A stretch of 44,992 nucleotides of DNA, taken from positions 1 to 44,992 of the forward strand of contig JAFVEF010000009.1 in NCBI GenBank assembly GCA_017478105.1. The letters run 5' to 3'. Each line of letters opens with the position of its first letter. Position 1 is the first letter of the stretch. The notes beneath the pieces were generated by a model that had not been told where the DNA came from, did not search any database, and saw nothing but the letters and a program-made list of their open reading frames with translations. Below, in pieces: positions 15,080 through 22,189 of the stretch. The position numbers and the translations under genes were made by a program. This DNA comes from Bacilli bacterium. Its GTDB lineage: Bacteria; Bacillota_I; Bacilli_A; RF39; UBA660.

Positions 15080-16399
15080 ATGAAAGATAAGAAAACAATA
15101 ATATATCTAATAATTATAATTTCATTAGTAATAGTATTAGGATTCTTATGGTTTATAATGATAAATGATAATAATAGCACAGAAAGTCAAAGCAGTAATA
15201 AAACAAATAAATCATCAACATCTTATAAATCAGCTACGACAATAACTAAAGATGATACCATTACAAGTGGTGTATATGAATCAAGTAATGCAGATGAAAA
15301 TACCATAGCCGTATCAGGTGATGTAAAAGTAAAATTATCAGATATTACTGTAAATAAAACAGGAGACTCTGATGGAGGAGATAACACAAGTTTTTATGGA
15401 ACAAATTCAGCCATAATTGCCAAAGACGGTGCTATTGTAACTATTAAAAACGCCAATATTACAACAGATGCAACAGGAGCTAATGGAGTATTTAGTTATG
15501 GAGGAAGCGCCAAGACAAATAATAGTAGTAGTGATGGAACAACAATAATTATAAGTGATTCAACTATAACAACCAAAAAAGGAAATTCAGGAGGAATCAT
15601 GACAACAGGTGGAGGAACAACTAATGCTAAAAACTTAACAGTTACAACAAGTGGTCAATCTAGCGCTGCAATTAGATCAGACAGAGGAGGTGGAACTGTT
15701 AATGTCGATGGTGGAACATATACATCAAATGGTGTTGGTTCACCAGCAATATATTCAACCGCAGATATAACTGTAAAAAACGCCAAACTAATTTCTACAA
15801 CAAGTGAAGGTGCAATAATAGAAGGTAAAAACTCAATTACTTTAGAAAATGTAGAACTAACAGATTCCAATATAAAAAATGTTAAATCAAAAATGTATAA
15901 AAATATATTTATATATCAGTCTATGAGTGGAGATGCAGCAGAAGGTGTCGCAACATTTACTGCCAAAGATAGTACTATTACAACCAATAATGGAGATTCA
16001 ATATATGTTTCTAATACTAGTGCTGTTATAAATTTAACTAATAATAAATTTATAAATAATGATTCCAATGGATACTTCTTAAGAGCGCAGAAAGATGCTT
16101 GGGGAAATGAAGGAAGTAATGGAGGTAATGTAACCCTAAATCTTACTAATCAAGAAGTAAATGGAAACATTGGAGTAGATGAAATTTCATCTTTAACAAT
16201 GAATATGACATCATCTACCTTTAAAGGAATGATTGATGCTAAAGATGGAAATGTCACATTAAAACTTGATAAAAATAGTAATATAGTATTAACAGGTGAC
16301 AGTTATATAACAAGTTTAGATAATGCAGATTCAACAAATAGTAATATTAATTTAAATGGATATAAATTATATGTTAATGGTGTTGAATTAAAAAAATAA
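15080..16399 (+). CDS. Membrane-anchored pectate-lyase-like beta-helix surface protein
   Basis: This 439-residue protein has a signal anchor at about 6-26, a Ser/Thr/Asn linker (27-60) and a long parallel beta-helix (about 60-430). The coils are Thr/Ser-rich: TVNKTGDSDGGDNTSFYGTN, then AIIAKDGAIVTIKNANITT, then GGTVNVDGGTYTSNGVGSPA, then LTNNKFINNDSNGYFL. The last coil ends in LNGYKLYVNGVELKK. It resembles the adhesin-like right-handed helix proteins of gut Firmicutes. No Asp cluster for a lyase active site stands out, so binding rather than cleavage is more likely. It is the last gene of the operon before the terminator at 16414. Confidence 0.72.
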   Translation: MKDKKTIIYLIIIISLVIVLGFLWFIMINDNNSTESQSSNKTNKSSTSYKSATTITKDDTITSGVYESSNADENTIAVSGDVKVKLSDITVNKTGDSDGGDNTSFYGTNSAIIAKDGAIVTIKNANITTDATGANGVFSYGGSAKTNNSSSDGTTIIISDSTITTKKGNSGGIMTTGGGTTNAKNLTVTTSGQSSAAIRSDRGGGTVNVDGGTYTSNGVGSPAIYSTADITVKNAKLISTTSEGAIIEGKNSITLENVELTDSNIKNVKSKMYKNIFIYQSMSGDAAEGVATFTAKDSTITTNNGDSIYVSNTSAVINLTNNKFINNDSNGYFLRAQKDAWGNEGSNGGNVTLNLTNQEVNGNIGVDEISSLTMNMTSSTFKGMIDAKDGNVTLKLDKNSNIVLTGDSYITSLDNADSTNSNINLNGYKLYVNGVELKK

Positions 16400-16413
16400 T
16401 TAAACTAATAATT

Positions 16414-16437
16414 AAAGAAGTAGAAATGCTTCTTTTA
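16414..16437 (+). terminator. Terminator of the VTC/beta-helix operon
   Basis: AAAGAAG (16414-16420) pairs with CTTCTTT (16429-16435) around 8 bases, then TATTA. The T run is short. Confidence 0.7.
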
Positions 16438-16475
16438 TTAGTATAAAATTTAATATAAAAAGCTTGTCAAAACTA

Positions 16476-16507
16476 GTGACAATTGGTAAAATTAATTTGT
16501 ATACAAA
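16476..16507 (+). promoter_or_regulatory. Promoter with MarR/OhrR-type palindrome
   Basis: GTGACA (16476-16481) and TATACA (16500-16505) form an 18-spaced promoter. The perfect palindrome TTTGTATACAAA (16496-16507) covers the -10. It resembles the TACAATT-AATTGTA class of OhrR sites in being an A/T-rich ACAA/TTGT inverted repeat. The partner ohrR gene, now broken, is in the operon below. Confidence 0.55.
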
Positions 16508-16532
16508 CCAATATGAATGGAGAAATTATAGT

Positions 16533-17072
16533 ATGGGTATTTATGATTTAAAAGTAAAAACAAGAAAAGGAGAAGATTTTGATCTAAGTTCTCTAAAAGG
16601 TAAAGTATCATTAGTGGTCAATACAGCAACAGGTTGTGGTTTTACCCCACAATATGAAGCAATAGAAAAACTATATGAAAAATATCATGAAAAGGGATTT
16701 GAAGTATTAGATTTTCCATGTAATCAATTTGGACACCAAGCTCCAGGAAGTGATGATGAAATTCATGAATTTTGTACTGCCAAGTATAAAACAACGTTTG
16801 ATCAATTTGCCAAAATAGATGTTAATGGTGAAAATGAAAGTAAAGTATTTACTATCTTAAAAGAACAACAACCAAATGAAGAAGTTAAAGGCCTTAAAAA
16901 TAAAATGGCTATGAAAGCAATTAAAAAGATAAGTACAACTTGTACTAAAAAAGGAGATATTGTTTGGAACTTTACTAAGTTTTTAGTAGATAAAGAAGGT
17001 AATGCTGTAAAAAGATATGATCCAACATTTGATCCAAGTGAAATTGAAAAAGACCTTTTAGAACTATTATAA
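16533..17072 (+). CDS. Glutathione peroxidase-family peroxidase
   Basis: This 179-residue thioredoxin-fold peroxidase reduces H2O2 and organic hydroperoxides. The catalytic Cys35 lies in NTATGCGFTPQY, Gln65 in CNQFG, and the Trp of the tetrad in IVWNFTKFLV. Bacterial members usually take electrons from thioredoxin rather than glutathione, which fits trxA and trxB in the same operon. The start at 16533 is chosen for GGAG ten bases before it; an upstream TTG at 16464 lies within the promoter. Cytoplasmic. Confidence 0.95.
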   Translation: MGIYDLKVKTRKGEDFDLSSLKGKVSLVVNTATGCGFTPQYEAIEKLYEKYHEKGFEVLDFPCNQFGHQAPGSDDEIHEFCTAKYKTTFDQFAKIDVNGENESKVFTILKEQQPNEEVKGLKNKMAMKAIKKISTTCTKKGDIVWNFTKFLVDKEGNAVKRYDPTFDPSEIEKDLLELL

Positions 17073-17085
17073 GGAGTGATAAAAT

Positions 17086-17532
17086 ATGGAATCAAAGTAT
17101 GATTCTCTAGCTTTAAAAAATCAATTATCTTTTCCTTTATACTTATGTTCTAAAGAAATTATACGTAAATATACCCCCATGTTAGAAAAACTTGATCTAA
17201 CATAAACACAATACATTGTAATGATGTATCTATGGGAAAGAAAAACAAGTAACGTAAAAGATATAAGTCAAATATTATTACTAGATTCGGTAACTCTAAC
17301 CCCACTTTTAAAAAAATTAGAAGCTAAAGAATATATAACTAGGGTAAGATCTACTAAAGATGAAAGAAATTTAGAAATAACAATAGCAAAAAAAGGATTA
17401 GAGTTAAGAAAAAAAGCATTAGGTACTCCCCAAAAAATATCAAAGTATATTGATTTGTCAAAAGAAGAATTAGAAACGCTACATTCGCTTATTTATAAAG
17501 TCTTAATAAATGTTATAGAGGAGGAAGAATAA
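17086..17532 (+). pseudogene. ohrR: OhrR-type MarR regulator interrupted by a nonsense codon
   Basis: Read through, the frame gives 148 residues that match OhrR along its length. The reactive cysteine is Cys21 in LYLCSKEIIRKY, and the recognition helix lies in ISQILLLDSVTLTPLLKKLE. Codon 40 (17203-17205) is TAA inside LDLT-stop-TQYIVMMYLWE, where the family has Tyr, so one base change from TAT or TAC explains it. The 5' piece keeps a good ribosome site; the 3' piece from 17221 has none. Unless reinitiation rescues a fragment lacking the sensing Cys, the repressor is lost and its operon should be permanently on. A sequencing error is the alternative. Confidence 0.85.
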
Positions 17533-17846
17533 TGGCAGTTATTGAAGTAAATAAAGATAATTTTAAAAAAGAAGTATTAGAAAGTGAAAAAAGAGTTCTA
17601 GCAGACTTTAATGCTAGTTGGTGTGGGCCTTGTAAAATGTTAAAACCAATACTTGAAGAAGTTGCATCAAATAATGAAAATATTAAATTTGTATCTATAA
17701 ATATAGATGATGAAGATGAACTTGCTGAAGAATACAATGTTTCATCAATCCCATGTCTTGTTGTGTTTGATAAAGGTAATGAAGTTAAAAGAAATGTCGG
17801 ACTAATTTCAAAAGATGATCTAGAAAATATGATTGGAGAAGAATAA
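17532..17846 (+). CDS. trxA: Thioredoxin
   Basis: This 104-residue canonical thioredoxin has the active site WCGPC with Cys31 and Cys34, the buried Asp25, and the cis-Pro in SSIPCLVVF. It reduces protein disulfides and probably feeds the peroxidase upstream. The start codon overlaps the stop of the ohrR frame (TAATG) and has GAGGAGGAA before it. Because ohrR ends early, this gene must rely on its own ribosome site. Confidence 0.96.
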   Translation: MAVIEVNKDNFKKEVLESEKRVLADFNASWCGPCKMLKPILEEVASNNENIKFVSINIDDEDELAEEYNVSSIPCLVVFDKGNEVKRNVGLISKDDLENMIGEE

Positions 17847-18760
17847 TGTACGATATTATAATAGTAGGTGCAGGACCTGCTGGTCTTACAGCAGCAATTT
17901 ATGGAAGACGAGCCTCTAAGAAAGTATTAGTGTTAGAAGCAAAAAGTTATGGGGGACAAATAATTAATACTCTAGATATTGAAAATTATCCTGCTGAATC
18001 TCATATATCTGGATTTGATTTCGCAACCCAACTATACAATCAAGCTAAAGATTTAGGGGCCGAAATTATTTTTGAAAAAGTAGTTGAAATTAAAAACGAA
18101 AAAGAAAAAGAAGTAATAACTACTAAAAATAAATATCTAGGTAAAACAATAATACTCGCAACAGGTTCAGAAAATAGAAAACTAAATCTTGAAAAAGAAA
18201 ATGATTTAGTAGGAAAAGGAATTAGTTACTGTGCTACTTGTGATGGTGCATTCTATAAGAATAAAAATGTTGCAGTAGTCGGTGGCGGAAATACAGCTCT
18301 TGAAGATGCCTTATACTTAACTGATTTAGCAAACAAAGTTTATTTAATCCATAGAAGAGATGAATTTAGAGGAGAAGAATCCACATTAAATTTATTAAAA
18401 ATGAAAGACAATATAGAATTCATATACAACAGTAATGTTACAAAACTAAATGCAAGTGAAAAATTAGAAAGTATCGAAGTTACAAATAAAGATGGTAGTA
18501 CTAAAAAGATTGATGTTGATGGATTATTTGTTGCTGTAGGGAGAATACCTGAAAATGAAAATTTTGCCAAACTAATAAATTTAGACAATTCAGGATATAT
18601 AATAGCAGGTGAAGATTGTAATACAAATGTTCCTGGAATATTTGTTGCGGGAGATAACCGTACCAAAGAAGTAAGACAATTAGTAACAGCAACAAGTGAT
18701 GGCGCAATAGCAGCAACTTCAGCCATTAAATATATAAATAATAATTGTAATGAAAAATAA
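17846..18760 (+). CDS. trxB: Thioredoxin reductase
   Basis: This 304-residue low-molecular-weight flavoprotein moves electrons from NADPH to thioredoxin. The FAD site GAGPAG is at 8-13, the redox pair Cys129/Cys132 in YCATCDGAFY, the NADPH site GGGNTALEDA, the phosphate-binding HRRDEFRGE, and the second FAD motif IFVAGDNRTKEVRQ. Start and stop of trxA/trxB overlap (TAATG), giving a coupled pair. A terminator follows directly. The set gpx-trxA-trxB is a complete peroxide reduction chain. Confidence 0.96.
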   Translation: MYDIIIVGAGPAGLTAAIYGRRASKKVLVLEAKSYGGQIINTLDIENYPAESHISGFDFATQLYNQAKDLGAEIIFEKVVEIKNEKEKEVITTKNKYLGKTIILATGSENRKLNLEKENDLVGKGISYCATCDGAFYKNKNVAVVGGGNTALEDALYLTDLANKVYLIHRRDEFRGEESTLNLLKMKDNIEFIYNSNVTKLNASEKLESIEVTNKDGSTKKIDVDGLFVAVGRIPENENFAKLINLDNSGYIIAGEDCNTNVPGIFVAGDNRTKEVRQLVTATSDGAIAATSAIKYINNNCNEK

Positions 18761-18783
18761 AAGACTAGGAATCTAGTCTTTTT
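18759..18783 (+). terminator. Terminator after trxB
   Basis: AAGACTAG (18761-18768), loop GAAT, CTAGTCTT (18773-18780), then Ts. It is nearly the same as the terminator at 27287-27310. Confidence 0.92.
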
Positions 18784-18866
18784 ATGATATAATTTATTTA
18801 AAGTACTTACTTAAAACTATTGGGAAAAAGCATGGAGCGTATTTTCTTTTGAAGAGGAGGTATATA

Positions 18867-19073
18867 ATGAAGAATGATTTTGAAAAAGAAAATATCTTTG
18901 GATTAGGTAATTCTAATGATGCTTATAAAGAGTATTTTATTGGTCAGAGTTATTTAAATATGCTTGCCAAAGTCGATGATATAAATCTAAGTTTATGTAA
19001 CGTAACTTTTGAACCAGGTTGTAGAAATAACTGGTATATTCACCATGCTACTAAAGATAGTATAGGAGCATAA
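18867..19073 (+). pseudogene. Truncated cupin-domain gene
   Basis: The 68-residue product matches the start of the widespread cupin family that begins F-E-x-E-N-I-F-G-L-G and contains IGQSYLN, then NVTFEPGCRNNWYIHHA. The second histidine pair and the rest of the barrel are missing: after HHATKDSIGA comes a stop, where full proteins run to about 130-150 residues. The fold cannot close, so it is taken as a remnant with a large internal or 3' deletion. The intact AGGAGG ribosome site suggests that the loss is recent. The next gene begins one base after the stop. Confidence 0.65.
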
Positions 19074-19074
19074 A

Positions 19075-19404
19075 ATGAAATATATACTTTTATTAAACAT
19101 AGATAATTTAAGTAAAAACATATTTCTTAAGAGTTATATAAATGATGGATATGAAATAGCATTTGATACTAATAATAACATTCTCTTAAGAAAAAATAGT
19201 AACTCAATAAAAGATGAAGAAACATATATAAAAATATTAGCTTCTTATTTAAAAAGAAGCGAACAAATTAATACAACTAAAAGAAAGATTATTGATCTAA
19301 CAAAAGCTTTTGAATATGCTAAAAATAAAAATGGTTATAATAAATTTGATAATAAATTTGACTGGTATATAAGAAACATCATAATAAAAGAATTAAATAA
19401 TTAA
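19075..19404 (+). CDS. Small protein of unknown function
   Basis: This 109-residue protein has no signal peptide or membrane segment. It starts with a strand-rich half (YILLLNIDNL, then YEIAFDTNNNILLRKN) and ends in a charged helical half with many Lys and Asn. I recognise no family. It follows the broken cupin gene by one base, with no ribosome site of its own in clear view, and is closed by a terminator-like hairpin. It could be host to whatever replaced the cupin 3' end. Coding status is plausible but not certain. Confidence 0.5.
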   Translation: MKYILLLNIDNLSKNIFLKSYINDGYEIAFDTNNNILLRKNSNSIKDEETYIKILASYLKRSEQINTTKRKIIDLTKAFEYAKNKNGYNKFDNKFDWYIRNIIIKELNN

Positions 19405-19428
19405 AATTAAAAATATTAAAAAAAATAT

Positions 19429-19457
19429 AAAGCAAATTTTACAAATTTGCTTTATTT
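19429..19457 (+). terminator. Terminator-like hairpin
   Basis: AAAGCAAATTT (19429-19439) pairs with AAATTTGCTTT (19443-19453) around 3 bases, followed by ATTT. Strong stem, poor T run. Confidence 0.7.
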
Positions 19458-19459
19458 AT

Positions 19460-19488
19460 TTGACAAAAAATTGAAAAGACTTTATTAT
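19460..19488 (+). promoter_or_regulatory. Sigma-A promoter of the surface protein gene
   Basis: TTGACA (19460-19465), 17 bases, TATTAT (19483-19488). The predicted start of transcription near 19495 rules out the GTG at 19490 as a start codon. Confidence 0.85.
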
Positions 19489-19534
19489 AGTGAGTCAATT
19501 AAGAAAAAACAAAAAAAGTAAGGGTGTGAATAGG

Positions 19535-21010
19535 TTGAAAAAAAATATTAAATTTTTAATAGTATTATTAATTGTAGTTTTTTTGTATAGTACTGTGAAT
19601 GTTTATGCCGAAGAAGTAAACACAACTCCGACTAGTAATGAAACAGAAGAAACTATCGAAAAAGAAACAGAAGAAATTAATAATGATGATGAAAAAGAAT
19701 TAGCATCAGATACCGAAGCTAATGAGGAAGAAAATATCAACGAAGAAAGTATTAAAGAAACAGAAGATGTTACTATTGAACCACATAAAGTAGCAGTTAT
19801 AACTACAAAAGTTGATGAATATGGTAATACTCTAGTAGGGGCAACACTTCAAATAGTCGATAATGAAGGAAATGTTATTGATGAGTGGGTTTCTGAAGAA
19901 ACACCTCACACTTCATTAATTCCTGAAGGAGAATATATCCTTCATGAAGTAAGTGCACCAGAAGGATATAGTAAAGCAGAAGATCAAAAATTTACTGTTC
20001 TAGTTAAAGAAAATAATATAGATGCAGGTGTTGATTTTTCTGAAACTCCATGTGAACACTATGGTGGAACACCGTTATATTATGTAGAGAGTAATGGTGA
20101 AAAAAGTGAAGTATATTGTATTAATCAAGGTTGGGAGACTCCAGATGAGTATTCTAAATATGATGGAAATATAGTAACTCCAGAAAACATAAGAACTTTA
20201 ACAAATCAAACAGTATATGTTGATGCTGAACAAAATTTAGAAAAATTAGATATATCAGATCAATCTTTAAGTAATGAAGAGTTATATAATAAAGTATTAG
20301 ATGTTATATATCATCGTCAACAAGCTTCAGAAACATTTAGTGATTTAACAGAAGCAGAAATAAGATATGTTACAGAAGCAGCACTAAAGAATTATACAAA
20401 TGCTGGTTTAACAAGAGTTCAAGGAGTAACAAAAACAAGTGCAATCCCTGAAGGTGTTGATGATTACTACTATGATGGTAGATATTATTGGTATCTATAC
20501 ACTCATTATAGAAGCTTTGTTTACTTACCAGATGCACCACTTGGAAAAGACATCTATAAAACAGTTGTTGGTGCTGGAGATGCCTTTGGTACATTAGCAA
20601 GACATTGGAATGGTGGAAGCCATAACGCTAAAAACAGTGAAGAAATTAGAAGTAAAATGGCTAGATATTATGACTTATATCAATACTTAGTAAGTCCAGA
20701 AGAACAACATCCAACTGATATGCATTTATTTGTATATTCAACTAATGATTCTTCAAGTGATCCATCAAGTTATAACTTTGATGAAGGAGCTTATCAAAAC
20801 TTATTGGGAATTAGATGGTTTAATCCTTATGATGAAAACTACAAAGTAGAATTAAAATGTGTTAATACAGAAATAATTCCACCTGTAACAGGAATTGAAT
20901 TAAATAAAACTATTACTACTACAAATAATAGTAATAACATGTATTTATATATTATTTCATTATCATTATTAGGATTATTAGTTCTAGATACAAAGAAAAG
21001 ATTTAACTAA
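19535..21010 (+). CDS. Surface protein with CnaB and TQXA-like thioester domains
   Basis: The TTG at 19535 is used because AAGGGTGTGA lies before it. The 491-residue protein has a signal peptide (1-25, ends VYA) and an acidic Glu/Asn linker (to about 80). A CnaB/SpaA-like domain follows, with a candidate isopeptide Lys in TTKVDEYGN and the E-box YILHEVSAPEGY. A thioester-type domain then has Cys195 in VYCINQG. The usual Gln in TQxA is replaced: the sequence is VTEAALKNYT with Glu281, so a Cys-Gln thioester may not form. The C-terminus has PPVTG, a 13-residue Asn/Thr-rich gap, a hydrophobic helix and KKRFN, a non-standard sortase signal. Likely an adhesin; single gene. Confidence 0.82.
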   Translation: MKKNIKFLIVLLIVVFLYSTVNVYAEEVNTTPTSNETEETIEKETEEINNDDEKELASDTEANEEENINEESIKETEDVTIEPHKVAVITTKVDEYGNTLVGATLQIVDNEGNVIDEWVSEETPHTSLIPEGEYILHEVSAPEGYSKAEDQKFTVLVKENNIDAGVDFSETPCEHYGGTPLYYVESNGEKSEVYCINQGWETPDEYSKYDGNIVTPENIRTLTNQTVYVDAEQNLEKLDISDQSLSNEELYNKVLDVIYHRQQASETFSDLTEAEIRYVTEAALKNYTNAGLTRVQGVTKTSAIPEGVDDYYYDGRYYWYLYTHYRSFVYLPDAPLGKDIYKTVVGAGDAFGTLARHWNGGSHNAKNSEEIRSKMARYYDLYQYLVSPEEQHPTDMHLFVYSTNDSSSDPSSYNFDEGAYQNLLGIRWFNPYDENYKVELKCVNTEIIPPVTGIELNKTITTTNNSNNMYLYIISLSLLGLLVLDTKKRFN

Positions 21011-21022
21011 TCTTTTCTTTTT
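20992..21022 (+). terminator. Terminator after the surface protein
   Basis: AAAGAAAAGATT (20992-21003) pairs perfectly with AATCTTTTCTTT (21009-21020) around 5 bases, then Ts. The stem starts inside the last codons. Confidence 0.88.
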
Positions 21023-21060
21023 GTTATTAAAAATAAAATATAAAAAAATATGATTAATTA

Positions 21061-21089
21061 TGCAAATTTATTATATAATTATCTTAGAA
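21061..21089 (+). promoter_or_regulatory. Promoter of the P-loop/nitroreductase operon; copy B of the 29-nt repeat
   Basis: Matches 2326-2354 at 27 of 29 positions, including the TATAAT (here 21074-21079). Both copies stand in front of redox operons with flavodoxin-type genes, which hints at a shared regulator. Confidence 0.55.
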
Positions 21090-21108
21090 ATAAATAAGAG
21101 GAATAAAT

Positions 21109-21672
21109 ATGAAAAATATAATTATAATTGGTGCCTCGCGAGCAGGTAAAACTACATTTACAAAATTACTAAGTAAAAGATTAAATAATTTAATGATTAT
21201 TAGAACTGATCTTTTACGGTTGGCTTTTAGAGAAGCAATTTGTAAAGATCAAAGTATAAAAACCTCATCTCTAAAAACAAATCAAGATTATCTAAACTAT
21301 GTTTTAAGTTATTATAAATATGCCAATATGTATGAAACTGATTATATTAAAGTAATAGACACAGTTGATTTTGATCCCAAAGATTATGAATTGTTTCCTA
21401 ATTCAATCTTAATTTGTATCGGTTATCCAAAACTAACTCCTGAAGAAGTTTTAAAAAATTGGGAAAAATATGATACCGATTTAGATTGGACTAAAAAAAG
21501 AACGCCCGAAGATCTAGAAAGACACGCTAAAAAACATATTGAAGATAGTAAGCATCTACAAAAAGAATGTGAAAAATACAAGATTAAATTTGTAGATACA
21601 TCATATAATAGAGAAAAAATACTAAATGAACTAGTAGATTATGTAATAAAGGAAATTAAAGAGGAGGAATAA
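21109..21672 (+). CDS. P-loop kinase-like protein
   Basis: This 187-residue protein has Walker A GASRAGKTT at residues 8-16, then MIIRTDLLRLAFREAI where a nucleotide kinase would hold its substrate, a strand VIDTVDFDP and LICIGYPKLTPEEVLKNW. The C-terminal helix ends EEE. The general form is that of adenylate kinase-like or 2-phosphoglycerate kinase-like small kinases, but the substrate cannot be named. Cytoplasmic. It lies 2 bases before the nitroreductase gene, so it is co-transcribed with redox genes. Confidence 0.65.
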   Translation: MKNIIIIGASRAGKTTFTKLLSKRLNNLMIIRTDLLRLAFREAICKDQSIKTSSLKTNQDYLNYVLSYYKYANMYETDYIKVIDTVDFDPKDYELFPNSILICIGYPKLTPEEVLKNWEKYDTDLDWTKKRTPEDLERHAKKHIEDSKHLQKECEKYKIKFVDTSYNREKILNELVDYVIKEIKEEE

Positions 21673-21674
21673 TA

Positions 21675-22181
21675 ATGAATTTTGAAGAAGTAATTAGAAA
21701 TAGAACAGCAGTAAGAAAATTTAGTAATAAAAAAATAGAGACAGGAAAATTAGATAAAATATTAGAAGCTGGTAGACTCGCTCCAACAGCAAAAAACAGT
21801 CAACCAATTAAGATATATGTAGTTAGTAGTTTAGAAGGATTAGAAAAAATAGATAAGGCATCAAGATGTCGCTATAATGCCAACACAGTACTAATAATAT
21901 GTGGGAATAAAGATGCTGCATATCATAAAGGAGATTATTCAACATACGAAATGGATTCTTGTATAGTTGCTACTCATATGATGCTTGAAGCAACTAATAT
22001 TGGTATTGATAATATTTGGATAGAATCCTTTGATGAAGAAACTTTAAGAAAGGAATTTGCCATCCCTAGTGAATATATTCCAGTATGCCTTCTTCCTTTA
22101 GGATATAGGGCAGATGATTGTCCAGCAAATCCTCTTCACTCAGTTAGAAAGAGTATAGAAGAAATTGTAGAATACAAATAG
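21675..22181 (+). CDS. Nitroreductase-family protein
   Basis: This 168-residue FMN protein has the family start VIRNRTAVRKFSNKKI, the first FMN contact loop GRLAPTAKNSQPIKIYVVS, and the C-terminal IPVCLLPLGYRADDCPANP. These enzymes form dimers and reduce nitro compounds, quinones or similar with NAD(P)H. The length is at the short end of the family, as in Clostridium-type members. A strong GAGGAGG site precedes it, and 8 bases separate it from the flavodoxin lipoprotein gene. Confidence 0.92.
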   Translation: MNFEEVIRNRTAVRKFSNKKIETGKLDKILEAGRLAPTAKNSQPIKIYVVSSLEGLEKIDKASRCRYNANTVLIICGNKDAAYHKGDYSTYEMDSCIVATHMMLEATNIGIDNIWIESFDEETLRKEFAIPSEYIPVCLLPLGYRADDCPANPLHSVRKSIEEIVEYK

Positions 22182-22189
22182 GAGTTAAT

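Noticed and set aside
17203..17205. TAA in ohrR as a recoded codon
   Set aside because: TAA is the normal stop of most genes here, so reading it as an amino acid is very unlikely.
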